NCBI GenBank assembly: GCA_020845735.1
Contig: JADLFF010000045.1
Coordinates: forward strand, 1-53,296
Origin: Dehalococcoidia bacterium
Lineage (GTDB): Bacteria; Chloroflexota; Dehalococcoidia; UBA2979
Direction of reading: 5' to 3'
DNA: 53,296 nt
Positions 24,693 through 33,348 of this stretch are shown piece by piece. The number at the start of each line of letters is the position of its first letter. Position 1 is the first letter of the stretch. A program made the position numbers and the translations under genes. The notes beneath the pieces were generated by a model, which was not told the DNA's origin, searched no databases, and saw only the letters and a program-made list of their open reading frames with translations.

Positions 24693-25886
24693 CTAGCCCT
24701 GGAGGAGCGAGAGCACCGACTGCGAGGAGGTGTTGGCCTGCGAGAGCACGGCCACACCCGCCTGCTGCATGATCTGCCGGGTGACGAGCTCCGTGGAGAC
24801 CTCGGCGACGTCCGCGTCGCGGATGCGCGACTCGGAAGCCGACATGTTCTCGACGGCGACACCGAGGCTGTTGATCGCGGCCTCGACCTGGTTCTGCGCC
24901 GCACCGAGCTTGGAGCGGTTCGCCGAGACCGTCGCGATGCCCTCGTCGATCGAGGTCAGCAGCGCGTTCGCCTTCGCAATCGTCGAGACGTTCTGGTCGT
25001 CGGTCACCAGCGACGCGATCGTCGTGCTGCCGAGGGCACTCGTCTGGTTGTTCGAGAAGGCGACCGTGATGTCCTGGCCGACCTCAGCACCGACGCGGAA
25101 GTTCGCCGAGCCGGAACCACCCGTGGTGATGGTCAGCGTAGTCAGGTCGTCGTAGACGTTCGCAGCCGTCTTGGCGGCGCCACCGTTGATCGTCAGCTTG
25201 ATGTTGTGACCCGCGCTGGCGAAGCTCACGGTCATCGTGCCGTCGGCGCCAATGGTGGCGTCGACGGTCGCGTCAACGAGCACTGAGTCGAGGTTGTTCG
25301 AGAGGCGGACGGCCGTACCCGCACCGGCACCACCGACACGCGTCAGGGTGTAGGTGGCGGCCGGCTTGGCGCCGCTCACGTCGACCTCGGAGATGACCGC
25401 GGCGGTGCCCGTCGCGAGGGCGGCACCGACGGCAGCCGTGCCACCGGTCTGGGTCGTCGACAGCACGCCGGTCAGCAGGCTCTGCCCGTTGAACTTCGTG
25501 CGGGTCGCGATGTTGTCGATCTCCGTCTTGAGGGTCTGGATCTCGGAGCCGATCGCGGTGCGGTCGGCGGTGCCCAGCGTCGAGTTGGCGGCCTGGACCG
25601 TCAGCTCGCGCATGCGCTGGAGCAGCGAGTGCGTCTCGGTCAGCGCGCCTTCAGCCGTCTGGATCATCGAAACGCCGTCCTGCGCGTTTCGCGAGGCCTG
25701 GCGGAGGCCCCGGATCTGGGACCGCAAACCCTCGGAAATCGAGAGGCCGGCGGCGTCGTCGGCAGCGCGGTTGATGCGCAGACCGCTCGAGAGTCGCTCG
25801 AGCGCCTTGCCCATCTTGGCACCGGTGACACTCAGGTTCCGCTGAGCGCCAATGGCCGCGACGTTCGTGTTGATGTACATACCCAC
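24693..25886 (-). CDS. fliC: Flagellin (second copy)
   Basis: A second filament subunit of 397 aa, closely similar to the flagellin at 18839-20041 along its whole length, including the central domain (VDVSGAKPAATYTLTRVGG). The ends are typical: LERLSSGLRINRAADDAAGLSISEGL and SRIRDADVAEVSTELVTRQI. I choose the GTG at 25886. It gives MGMYINTNV, aligned with MSLIINTNV of copy 1, and it keeps the shared GGAGGCCACCT site 6 bases upstream; the ATG at 25880 would be 12 bases away. The gene has a sigma28-like promoter and a structured leader. The two copies may differ in timing or filament position. Confidence 0.96.
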   Translation of the reverse strand: MGMYINTNVAAIGAQRNLSVTGAKMGKALERLSSGLRINRAADDAAGLSISEGLRSQIRGLRQASRNAQDGVSMIQTAEGALTETHSLLQRMRELTVQAANSTLGTADRTAIGSEIQTLKTEIDNIATRTKFNGQSLLTGVLSTTQTGGTAAVGAALATGTAAVISEVDVSGAKPAATYTLTRVGGAGAGTAVRLSNNLDSVLVDATVDATIGADGTMTVSFASAGHNIKLTINGGAAKTAANVYDDLTTLTITTGGSGSANFRVGAEVGQDITVAFSNNQTSALGSTTIASLVTDDQNVSTIAKANALLTSIDEGIATVSANRSKLGAAQNQVEAAINSLGVAVENMSASESRIRDADVAEVSTELVTRQIMQQAGVAVLSQANTSSQSVLSLLQG

Positions 25887-25909
25887 AGGTGGCCTCCTAA
25901 GCCATTTGG

Positions 25910-25976
25910 ATGCGGTGCCCCGCATCCCGTGCCGAGGGCATCCCGCCCTCGCGTGCTCCCTGCCCCCTAAGGGGGC
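25910..25976 (-). other. Three-hairpin flagellin leader
   Basis: The leader of flagellin 2 contains three perfect stem-loops in a row. They are at 25962-25976 (7-bp arms, one-base centre), 25933-25951 (7-bp arms, minus-strand loop GGGAT, which contains GGA) and 25910-25925 (6-bp arms, 4-base loop). They fill the space between the predicted transcription start and the ribosome binding site, suggesting control of message stability or translation. Confidence 0.6.
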
Positions 25977-25986
25977 TACGGGGGAA

Positions 25987-26013
25987 TCATCGGCGGATGA
26001 GCAGGGCTCCTTA
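25987..26013 (-). promoter_or_regulatory. Sigma28-type promoter of flagellin 2
   Basis: On the minus strand TAAGGAGC (26013-26006), an 11-base spacer and GCCGATGA (25994-25987) match the sigma28 (FliA/SigD) consensus TAAAGTTT-N11-GCCGATAA in spacing and in most minus-10 positions. This predicts a start near 25980 and a leader of about 95 bases. Confidence 0.7.
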
Positions 26014-26107
26014 GGGGGTGCGCGCGCCTCGGATCAGGGCGCCGGACTCGAGGAGCACGGGGATTCCCTGAGCGCTCGCCACCTGGCCCCCACGTAGCAT
26101 CCGGCCC

Positions 26108-27106
26108 ATGAGACGCCTTGCTGTCTACGGCTGGTCCGACGCGACGCCGACGCTGCTCGTGGCCCTGCGCGAGCGCGCGGGCTTCGAGGCCGTCGCGATC
26201 GGTGACGAGCGCCCCGCAGCCCTCGTGCGGGCTCGCGCCGCCACTGGCCTGCCCGGGTTCCAGCACGTGCGGGAGATGGCTCGGAAGGCTGACTGCGACG
26301 CCGTCCTGGTGGGCGACGGTGCACTCGCCGCGGAGGTGGCCGAAGCCGCTGCCGCCCGAGGCGCCGCCCTGCTCCTCGCGGGTGGCAGCGCGGGCGCCGA
26401 CGTGCTCGAGCGAGCCGCCGTTGCCGCCGAACGCCACGGCGTCGAACTCCGCGTGCTCCGTCCGTGGTTACGCAGCGCCGCCGCCACCGAGGTGGTCGCG
26501 CGCCTCGAGGGCCGGACGCCCTCCCTGCTGACGATCGAGGCATCCGGACCGAACGCGCCCATGCACCGCATGCGGGACCTCATCGCACTGGCGGCGCGCC
26601 TCGTGGGCTCCCGCGTCACGGACCTGTCGGCGACTCAGGCCGGTGACCCCTTCGAGGGGGCGCCGCTGGTCGCGCACCTGCGGCTCGCGGAGGGGCGCGT
26701 CGCGGTGCTGACCGTGCGCATGGCGCTGCGTCCCGTGCTCCGCGTGCTGGCGTCGGATGAGAACGGCACCCTCGAGGTCAGGGCGCGCGAGCAGCTGATC
26801 GAGATCGAGGAGCACCGCGCGACCGGGAACGCGTCGCAGGAGTCACGGCAACTCCCCGCGGAATCCCCTCAGGCCTGGCTGGTGGCCGAGGCAGGGCGAA
26901 TCGCCGAGGCGGATGCCACGGACCTCACCCTCGCCCGCAGCGAGGCGGCGACCCTCCGCGCGATCGAGCACGCCCTCGGCGGCTCCTTCGCCGAGGCCGT
27001 CGACATCTCGCCGCGACCGTTCCAGGTGCTGCGTGGCGGTGGCCTCTCATCCACGAGGCGAAGCGACCGCGTCACGACCGGCATCTCGCTCGTCCCCTCG
27101 ACGTAG
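26108..27106 (+). CDS. Hypothetical protein, Gfo/Idh/MocA-like fold
   Basis: A 332-aa protein opening with a Rossmann-like pattern (LAVYGWSDATPTLLVALRER, VAIGDERPAALVRARAATGL, DCDAVLVGDGALAAEVAEAA). This recalls NAD(P)-dependent Gfo/Idh/MocA oxidoreductases, in which a second alpha/beta domain follows. The usual GxGxxG nucleotide loop is replaced by GWSDAT and the EKP catalytic motif is not seen, so it may be a non-catalytic relative. The call is tentative. It is alone, between the divergent flagellin 2 promoter and htrA. Confidence 0.55.
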   Translation: MRRLAVYGWSDATPTLLVALRERAGFEAVAIGDERPAALVRARAATGLPGFQHVREMARKADCDAVLVGDGALAAEVAEAAAARGAALLLAGGSAGADVLERAAVAAERHGVELRVLRPWLRSAAATEVVARLEGRTPSLLTIEASGPNAPMHRMRDLIALAARLVGSRVTDLSATQAGDPFEGAPLVAHLRLAEGRVAVLTVRMALRPVLRVLASDENGTLEVRAREQLIEIEEHRATGNASQESRQLPAESPQAWLVAEAGRIAEADATDLTLARSEAATLRAIEHALGGSFAEAVDISPRPFQVLRGGGLSSTRRSDRVTTGISLVPST

Positions 27107-27216
27107 GCGCTGCCCGGCGTCCCGGCGCGAGTTAGTAGCTCGTTCACACGACGGATACGCGGCGTTGATGGCTCGGCCCGAGACTATCCTCAAATGAAGG
27201 GATCGGGAGGAGCCAG

Positions 27217-28332
27217 ATGAGACTACGCGGCCTCGTACTCGCCGTCGTCGTCGGTGTCCTGATTGTGGGGTCGGCTGCGTTCGGCGCCGTGCTCGGGGTC
27301 TCCGTCGGTGGTGATCGAGGGGTGAGTGTGGTCACCGAGGAGCGCGCGGCGCCCGCGGGCGTCGCCACTCAGGCGATCGCGGCCATCGACGACCTGCCAG
27401 CGCTCGTCGATCGCGTGAAGCCCTCGGTGGTGCAAATCCAGGCGACTACCGGAGGCAGCTTCGGCGGCCAGGGCGTCGGCACCGGCATCATGATTGACCG
27501 CGACGGGAACATCCTCACCAACTACCACGTGATCGAGGGCGCCCAGTCCGTCACGGTCGACCTGACCGATGGGACACAGGCCCCCGCCACCGTGGTCGGC
27601 ACGGACCCGGGGAACGACCTCGCGGTCCTGCGCGCCCAGCTGCCGAGCGACCGGATCGTGCCGGCCACGCTCGGTGATTCCGACAGCGTGCGCGTGGGCG
27701 AGCCCGTCTTTGCCATCGGCAACCCGTTCGGCCTCGCGTTCACCGTCACGAGCGGCATCATCAGCGGGCGCGAGCGCGAGCGCTCGGCCGTCGACGGCCG
27801 GCCCATCCGCAACGTGATCCAGACCGATGCGGCCGTGAACCCCGGGAACTCCGGCGGACCGCTGTTCAACGCTCGAGGCGAGGTGGTGGGCATCAACACC
27901 TCGATCGAGAACCCGACGGGCCAGCGGGTGTTCGTGGGCATCGGCTTTGCCGTCCCGTCGAACACCGCGAAGCGGTTCCTGCCGCAGCTCGTCAAGGGCG
28001 AGACGCCGAAGCACCCGCAGCTCGGGATCAGCGGCGTGACCCTCGATGCGACCATTGCCCAGGGCTACGGCGTCTCGACGACGCAGGGCGTCTACCTCAC
28101 CAGCGTAGGCACCGGCAGTCCGGCGGCGCAGGCGGGGCTTCGCGCCTCGGGGCGCACGGGCACCGGCGGCGATGTGATCACGGCGATCGATGGCCGCATC
28201 GTGCGGAGCATCGGTGAGCTGGCGGGCATCATCGATAGCCACGCGGTGGGCGACACGGTGAAGCTCACCGTGCAGCGCGGCCGCGACCAGATCCAGGTGG
28301 ACGCCGTGCTGCGCGAGTGGCAGTCGGGGTAG
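27217..28332 (+). CDS. htrA: HtrA/DegP-type serine protease
   Basis: A membrane-anchored trypsin-like quality-control protease. Residues 5-28 form a signal anchor. The protease domain has the catalytic triad His104 (TNYHVIEG), Asp134 (GNDLAVLRA) and Ser212 (NPGNSGGPLFN), and one PDZ domain follows (about residues 268-368, HPQLGISGV through LTVQRGRDQIQV). The 371-aa layout matches the single-PDZ form common in monoderm bacteria, acting outside the membrane on misfolded proteins. GGGAGGAG lies 7 bases before the ATG. A convergent terminator follows. Confidence 0.95.
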   Translation: MRLRGLVLAVVVGVLIVGSAAFGAVLGVSVGGDRGVSVVTEERAAPAGVATQAIAAIDDLPALVDRVKPSVVQIQATTGGSFGGQGVGTGIMIDRDGNILTNYHVIEGAQSVTVDLTDGTQAPATVVGTDPGNDLAVLRAQLPSDRIVPATLGDSDSVRVGEPVFAIGNPFGLAFTVTSGIISGRERERSAVDGRPIRNVIQTDAAVNPGNSGGPLFNARGEVVGINTSIENPTGQRVFVGIGFAVPSNTAKRFLPQLVKGETPKHPQLGISGVTLDATIAQGYGVSTTQGVYLTSVGTGSPAAQAGLRASGRTGTGGDVITAIDGRIVRSIGELAGIIDSHAVGDTVKLTVQRGRDQIQVDAVLREWQSG

Positions 28333-28353
28333 CACACCCCTCGAGCACGCTTC

Positions 28354-28380
28354 CGACGAGGCCCGCGCCGGGCCTCGTCG
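28354..28380. terminator. Terminator between htrA and cobU
   Basis: A perfect 12-bp stem with a 3-base loop sits between the convergent htrA and cobU genes and can serve both. No long T-tract. Confidence 0.75.
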
Positions 28381-28400
28381 CCGCGTCCGCGGTTAACGCG

Positions 28401-28436
28401 CGGCGGTCAGTGCGCCGGCGGTCAGCGCGCCGGCGG
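28401..28436. repeat. 15-bp tandem repeat at the cobU end
   Basis: Two copies of a 15-bp unit (28401-28415, 28416-28430; one mismatch) plus a 6-base partial third copy. The cobU stop codon lies in the second copy, and the first copy holds the same stop in frame, so the gene carries a duplicated in-phase stop. Confidence 0.7.
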
Positions 28437-28976
28437 CAACTCGAGCGGGCGTCCCGACGCGAGCAGCCACGCCCTCGAGGCGGCGTGGCTGAACTGCTGG
28501 TTCACGCGCCCCAGCAGATCGCGATAGGCCCGCCCGAGGGGCGTCGGCGGGACTACGCCGCTCCCCACCTCGTTGGTGACGACGATCAGCGCGCCCCGGC
28601 GCGCCGCCTGCGCCTCCACCATCTGCGCCACGTGCTGCTCAAGGCCTGACCCGAGGGCCTCGAGCGCCGCGAGCGCGGGCGGATCCCCCAGCGGGAGCAG
28701 GCGGTTCGTGACCCAGAGCGACACACAGTCGACGATCACGCAGTCGTCAGCCGGGACGCCGTGGAGCGCAGCGAGGAGGTCGAGGGGGGCCTCGACCGTC
28801 GCCCACGCCTCGGGCCGTGACCGCCGATGGAGCGCGACGCGCGCCTCGAGCTCCTCGTCGAGCGGTTCCATCGTCGCGACGAACGTCACCCGTCGCCGGC
28901 TGTGCTCGGCGAGGTGCTGCGCGAACGTGCTCTTGCCGCTTCTCGCGCCGCCCGTGACGAAGAGGAGATCGGCCAC
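28422..28976 (-). CDS. cobU: Adenosylcobinamide kinase/guanylyltransferase (CobU)
   Basis: CobU phosphorylates adenosylcobinamide and then adds GMP, giving AdoCbi-GDP for CobS. The 184-aa protein has the P-loop GGARSGKST at residues 9-17, the guanylylation His in [12 protein letters not shown] (H50), the [12 protein letters not shown] Walker B region and [10 protein letters not shown]. All are canonical. It starts with GTG immediately after the cobQ stop, so it is coupled to cobQ, and is the last gene of the B12 operon. Confidence 0.95.
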   Translation of the reverse strand: MADLLFVTGGARSGKSTFAQHLAEHSRRRVTFVATMEPLDEELEARVALHRRSRPEAWATVEAPLDLLAALHGVPADDCVIVDCVSLWVTNRLLPLGDPPALAALEALGSGLEQHVAQMVEAQAARRGALIVVTNEVGSGVVPPTPLGRAYRDLLGRVNQQFSHAASRAWLLASGRPLELPPAR

Positions 28977-30497
28977 CTATCCCACCGTCGCCCCGACGGG
29001 CAGGCCAAGCCAGCCCCGAACGCGATCCAGATCGAGGTGCGCGCGCAGGTGGTGCGCAAGGCGGTCGAACTCGGCCTCGCGGTCGAATGGTCCGCTGCCA
29101 CTTCCCGTCCGCCCCAGCCCTCGGAGGAGCGCCGTCCGCAGGGCATCGTTGTGGAACAGGCCGTGGAGGTACGTGCCGGCCACGAGGCCGTCGGCGGAGG
29201 TTGCGCCGTCCTCGTGGCCATCGAGGTGCAGGAGCGGCGCCACGCTGGTGCCGGGGCTGGGCCTCGTGCGGCCCATGTGGATCTCGTACCCCTCGACCGC
29301 CGCACCCTGCGTGTCGGCCCATGGACCGGCCGAGGCGAGTGCGTGCCCGCTGACCCGCTGCGTCCGCTTGTCACCCTCGAAGCGTGTCGACACCGGCAGC
29401 AGCCCCAGGCCCGGAACCGCGGAGCCGGCCGCGGCCTCGACGCCGTCGGGATCCTCGATGTGCGTCCCGAGCATCTGGTACCCGCCGCAGACACCGAGGA
29501 TGGCGCTGCCCTCGCGGTGTCGGGCGAGGATCGCCTCGGCCATCCCGCTGCGCCGCATCGCCTCGAGGTCCGCGATCGTGGCCTTCGTGCCCGGGATGAT
29601 CAGGAGGTCCGGGACCCCGAGTTGCTCGGGTCGCGAGACGTAGCGCAGCCTGACGCCTCGTTCCTGCGCCAGCGGATCGAAGTCGTCGAAGTTGGCGATC
29701 CGCGGCAGGTGAACGACCGCGATGTCCACCTCGTGGGTGCCCGCCTGCGCGCTCCCGGGCGGATCGGGCCGCTCGAGGGCGACCGCGTCCTCCTGCGCGA
29801 CGCGCAGGTCATCGATCCACGGCACCACGCCCAGGACCGGGACCCCCGTGCGCCGCTCCAGCTCATCGATCGCGGGCGCCAGCAGCGAGGGGTCGCCGCG
29901 GAAGCGATTGATGACGAAGCCTCGGATCAGCGCGCGATCCTCCTGAGGCATGAGCTCGAGCGTGCCGAGCAGGTGCGCGAAGACGCCGCCCCGATCGATG
30001 TCACCGACGAGCAGCGTCACGGCGCTGGCGTGCCTCGCGACCCGCATGTTGACGATGTCGCCGGCGCGGAGGTTGGGCTCGGCGGCGCTGCCCGCCCCCT
30101 CGACGACGACCAGCTCGTACCTCGAGCGCAGCGACTCCAGCGCCCGCTCCACGTGGGGCCAGAGGTCGCGCTTGCGCTCGATGAAGTCGCGCGCGCGCAG
30201 CAGCCCCGCGGGCCGCCCATCGAGGACGACCTGCGACGTGCGGTCGCCCTGCGGCTTCAGCAGCACCGGGTTCATCTCGACCGCCGGGACGAGGCCCGCC
30301 GCGGCGGCCTGCTCGGCCTGCGCCCGCCCGATCTCGAGGCCGTCGGGGGTGACATCGGCGTTGTTCGACATGTTCTGCGCCTTGAACGGCGCCACGCGCA
30401 CACCATCCTGCGCGAACACACGGCACAACCCCGCGACGAGCACCGACTTCCCGACGGACGACGCGGTCCCGCCGAGCATCAGCACCGGCGCCGTCAC
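28977..30497 (-). CDS. cobQ: Cobyric acid synthase (CobQ)
   Basis: CobQ amidates four carboxylates of adenosylcobyrinic acid a,c-diamide using glutamine and ATP. The N-terminal dethiobiotin-synthetase-like domain has GTASSVGKSVLVAGLCR and KAQNMSNNADVT. The C-terminal triad-type amidotransferase domain has the nucleophile Cys in ILGVCGGYQMLG. The GTG at 30497 overlaps the stop of cobD (GTGA), giving 506 aa; the longer frame to 30584 is spurious. The product feeds CbiB. Confidence 0.95.
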   Translation of the reverse strand: MTAPVLMLGGTASSVGKSVLVAGLCRVFAQDGVRVAPFKAQNMSNNADVTPDGLEIGRAQAEQAAAAGLVPAVEMNPVLLKPQGDRTSQVVLDGRPAGLLRARDFIERKRDLWPHVERALESLRSRYELVVVEGAGSAAEPNLRAGDIVNMRVARHASAVTLLVGDIDRGGVFAHLLGTLELMPQEDRALIRGFVINRFRGDPSLLAPAIDELERRTGVPVLGVVPWIDDLRVAQEDAVALERPDPPGSAQAGTHEVDIAVVHLPRIANFDDFDPLAQERGVRLRYVSRPEQLGVPDLLIIPGTKATIADLEAMRRSGMAEAILARHREGSAILGVCGGYQMLGTHIEDPDGVEAAAGSAVPGLGLLPVSTRFEGDKRTQRVSGHALASAGPWADTQGAAVEGYEIHMGRTRPSPGTSVAPLLHLDGHEDGATSADGLVAGTYLHGLFHNDALRTALLRGLGRTGSGSGPFDREAEFDRLAHHLRAHLDLDRVRGWLGLPVGATVG

Positions 30498-31525
30498 GCG
30501 GGTGGGTCCTCGCGGTACGTCTCGATGAAGGCGCGCGCGAGGCGGATGAGCGCGCCCTCCTGTGGAATCGCCACGCGCACCCACTCGGGGAGGCCGAACG
30601 ACGTGCAGTCGCGGACCGCGAAGCCCCTCGGCAGCAGGCGCCGGCGGAACGCCGAGGCGTCACCGACGCGCACCAGGATGAAGTTCGCGCGCGAATCGCG
30701 GACCTCGATGTCGGCGGCGCGCAGGGCGGACGTCAACTCCTCCCGCGAGCGCGTCACCTCGGCGGCCGCCCAGCGCTGCTGCTCCTCGACACGCAGGCCG
30801 GCCAACCCGGCCGCGATCGCCGTGCTCGAGACGGCCCACGAGGGCTGCAGCCGCCCGACCCGCGCAATGAGGTCGGCGCGGCCCGTGAGGTAGCCGAGGC
30901 GAATGCCCGGGATGGCGTGCAGCTTCGTCGTCGAGTGCACGACGAGGATGGAGCCACCTGCGCGGACCAGCTCGTCGGCGTCCCACGCGCCTTCCACGAA
31001 CGGGTCGTACGCCACATCGAGCAGGAGCACGCCCCCGGCGGCCGAGACCTCCTCGAGCAGCTCCCCCACGGGCCTCCGCCCGAGGTACTCACCGGTGGGG
31101 TTGTTGGGGTTGCAGAGCACGGTCAGCCGCGCCGCCTCCTCGCCCGGCCCCTCGAGGATGACGGCCTCGGCGTTGCGAGCGGCCGCGGCGTACTCCCCGA
31201 AGGTGGGCGGGAAGATGCGGCAGGCGTCGCCCGGCGCCAGCAGCGCGCGCGCCACGAGGTGAATCGCGGCGGTCGCGCCGGGCGTCACCAGCACCTGATC
31301 GGCCTCGAGGTTCGCGCGGGCGGCGAGGGCGTCACGCAGTGGCTCGGCGTGCGGCGGCGGGTACCGCCGGAGGTCCGCCTCGACGGCCGCGACGATCACG
31401 CTCGAGTGCGCGCCGCGCGGATTGAGGCTGGCCGACAGGTCGAGGACCATCGTGGGCGTCAGGCCGAGCGCCGCCAGCTCGCTCGCCTGGAGCCCCCCGT
31501 GCACCACCTCGGTCGAGTCGCTCAC
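30494..31525 (-). CDS. cobD: Threonine-phosphate decarboxylase-like aminotransferase (CobD)
   Basis: A PLP enzyme of the histidinol-phosphate aminotransferase family. In this operon it is almost surely the L-threonine-O-3-phosphate decarboxylase that makes (R)-1-aminopropan-2-ol phosphate for the lower arm. Marks are VVHGG and LDLSASLNPRG at the N-terminus, CNPNNPTGEYLGR, and the PLP Lys in STTKLHAIPGIRLGYLTG. The GTG at 31525 overlaps the cbiB stop and gives 343 aa; about 40 further codons upstream are shadow. By sequence alone HisC activity could not be ruled out. Confidence 0.9.
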   Translation of the reverse strand: MSDSTEVVHGGLQASELAALGLTPTMVLDLSASLNPRGAHSSVIVAAVEADLRRYPPPHAEPLRDALAARANLEADQVLVTPGATAAIHLVARALLAPGDACRIFPPTFGEYAAAARNAEAVILEGPGEEAARLTVLCNPNNPTGEYLGRRPVGELLEEVSAAGGVLLLDVAYDPFVEGAWDADELVRAGGSILVVHSTTKLHAIPGIRLGYLTGRADLIARVGRLQPSWAVSSTAIAAGLAGLRVEEQQRWAAAEVTRSREELTSALRAADIEVRDSRANFILVRVGDASAFRRRLLPRGFAVRDCTSFGLPEWVRVAIPQEGALIRLARAFIETYREDPPA

Positions 31526-32484
31526 GCCCGTGCTCCAGTCACCGCTCGCGCGCCCAGCCCGGCGATGAGCGCTCCGAGGCCAGCCAGCGCGGCCGTCAGC
31601 GCGAGTTGGCGCGCGGCTCGAATGTCCGTCGGGGCTGGCGCTGGCCACCCCTCGCCGAGGCGGTACGCCCCGTCCTTCGCCAGTTCGACGCCCAGCGCAC
31701 CGGCCATCGTACCCATCGCCTGTCCGGCGTTTGGACTCGGCGTGAAGTCACCCTGGTCGACCCACGCGTCGAACGCCCGCCGGGCCTCGCGAGGTCCGCG
31801 TCGAACGAGGGTTGCCCCCACGAGTGCTGCGGCGGTGAGCCGCGATGGCAGGAGGTTCACCGCATCGTCGAGGCGTGCCGAGTGCCGCCCGAGCTCGAGG
31901 TACGTCGGCGTGCGGTACCCCCACAGCGAGTCGAAGGTGTTGATGCTGCGGTAAGCAAACGCCGCCGCGAGGCCGCCGAGGGCATAGGCAAGCATCGGCG
32001 CGAGGACGCCGTCGCTGAGGTTCTCCGCCACCGACTCGATGGTGGCGCCCGCGACGTCGCCCGCGCCCAGGCTCGAGGTGTCCCGCGACACCAGGTGGCG
32101 CCCCACGCTGGCGCGCGCCGCCTCGAGGTCGCCGGCCTCGAGCAGCTGCTCGACCTCGGCGGCGCGCTCGAGGAGCGCGTGCAGCGAGATCGTCGTGGAC
32201 AGCGCCCCGGCCTCAAGCGCCACGCCGAGGGCGGTCGGCTGCCCTGCCGCGGCGCGCCCCATCGCCAGGCCGGCGAGGGCGGCACCCGCATGCACGAGCC
32301 CCGGCGCCACGATCCCGTAGCGGAGGCGGCCCTGCGGACTCGTCGGCGCCCGACGTTCCAGGAGGCGAGCCGCGCGCCCGATGACCCCGACCGGGTGGAG
32401 CGGCGTCGGAAGCTCACGACTCCAGCGGTCGATGCCGAGCGCGAGCACGAGGACACAGGCTCGCCGCACCGCGATGCGCGTCAC
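31522..32484 (-). CDS. cbiB: Adenosylcobinamide-phosphate synthase (CbiB)
   Basis: CbiB, a membrane protein, joins aminopropanol phosphate to adenosylcobyric acid. The 320-aa sequence shows GIDRW near the N-terminus, HPVGVIGR, the conserved VGRHLVSRDTSSL and IESVAENLSDGVLAPML block, the INTFDSLWGYRTP motif and FTPSPNAGQAMGTMAGALGV. Several hydrophobic helices are present. It begins at the GTG at 32484 overlapping the cobS stop; the open frame running to 33282 is a shadow of cobS. Confidence 0.94.
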   Translation of the reverse strand: MTRIAVRRACVLVLALGIDRWSRELPTPLHPVGVIGRAARLLERRAPTSPQGRLRYGIVAPGLVHAGAALAGLAMGRAAAGQPTALGVALEAGALSTTISLHALLERAAEVEQLLEAGDLEAARASVGRHLVSRDTSSLGAGDVAGATIESVAENLSDGVLAPMLAYALGGLAAAFAYRSINTFDSLWGYRTPTYLELGRHSARLDDAVNLLPSRLTAAALVGATLVRRGPREARRAFDAWVDQGDFTPSPNAGQAMGTMAGALGVELAKDGAYRLGEGWPAPAPTDIRAARQLALTAALAGLGALIAGLGARAVTGARA

Positions 32485-33344
32485 CGAGGAATCAACTCGA
32501 GCACCTCGAAGAGGGAGAGCCACCCGCGGTGGCCCGCGGCGGCGGCCGCGAGGATCACCGCGGCGAACGCCACCTCGATGCAGGCGCCGTACGTGTCGCC
32601 CGTGACACCGCCCAGCATGCGGGAGGCGGACCACGCGACGACGAGGGCGAGCAGCCCGGCCATCGCGATGAGCACGATCCCCCCGAGACCAAAGAGGAAG
32701 ACGGCGGCGCCGCCCGCGGTCATCGTCGCAATCGGCGCCGCGAGGGGCCACGCACCCTGGTGCAGCGCATGGCCGAGGCCGCGCGGTCGTGCGGGCCGGA
32801 ACAGCACCACCACGGGGACGACGCCCCATCGCGCGAGCGCGGGGGCCAGCAGGAGCGCCGCGGCTCGGACGGGCCCCTCGAGGGAGGCGATGCCGGCCCA
32901 CTGGATCAGGAGGACGAGCACGAGCGCCATGACTCCGGCGGGCCCCGTGTTGCCCTCGGACATCACGCCGAGTCGAGCGGCGCGATCCCCCTGGAGCGCC
33001 ATCCCGTCGGCCGTGTCCGCAACCCCATCGAGGTGCAGCCCACCCGAGAGCAGCGCGAGCGTCGCCAGGACCAGCGCCGAGGCGGGACCGGCAGGGAGGA
33101 TGGCGCCGAGGGCCATGTCGATGCCGAGCAGCAGCGCGCCGATCAGCAGGCCCACCATCGGGTACCACGCGAGCGCCGCCCCGAACGTGCGGTCGTCCCA
33201 CGTCTGCACGCGCCGGAGTCGCAGCGGCGTGAGGAACTCGAGGGCCACGAGCGGAGACGACCACGACGCGCTGGCGCGCCACGCGTCAACCGAGGTGACC
33301 TGGGCGCGGAACTCCTCCCAGCGCGAAGGGGCCGCCGATCGCAT
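32481..33344 (-). CDS. cobS: Cobalamin synthase (CobS)
   Basis: CobS joins AdoCbi-GDP with alpha-ribazole (or its phosphate) in the membrane, the last assembly step. The 287-aa protein has about six hydrophobic segments and the diagnostic GGLHLDGVADTADGM motif, followed by MSEGNTGPAGVMALV. An early FLTPLRL segment is also typical. Coupled to cbiB downstream and 4 bases from cobT upstream. Confidence 0.95.
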   Translation of the reverse strand: MRSAAPSRWEEFRAQVTSVDAWRASASWSSPLVALEFLTPLRLRRVQTWDDRTFGAALAWYPMVGLLIGALLLGIDMALGAILPAGPASALVLATLALLSGGLHLDGVADTADGMALQGDRAARLGVMSEGNTGPAGVMALVLVLLIQWAGIASLEGPVRAAALLLAPALARWGVVPVVVLFRPARPRGLGHALHQGAWPLAAPIATMTAGGAAVFLFGLGGIVLIAMAGLLALVVAWSASRMLGGVTGDTYGACIEVAFAAVILAAAAAGHRGWLSLFEVLELIPR

Positions 33345-33348
33345 CGTG

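Noticed and set aside
28827-30893. 688-aa plus-strand ORF
   Set aside because: Antisense to cobU, cobQ and cobD; shadow.
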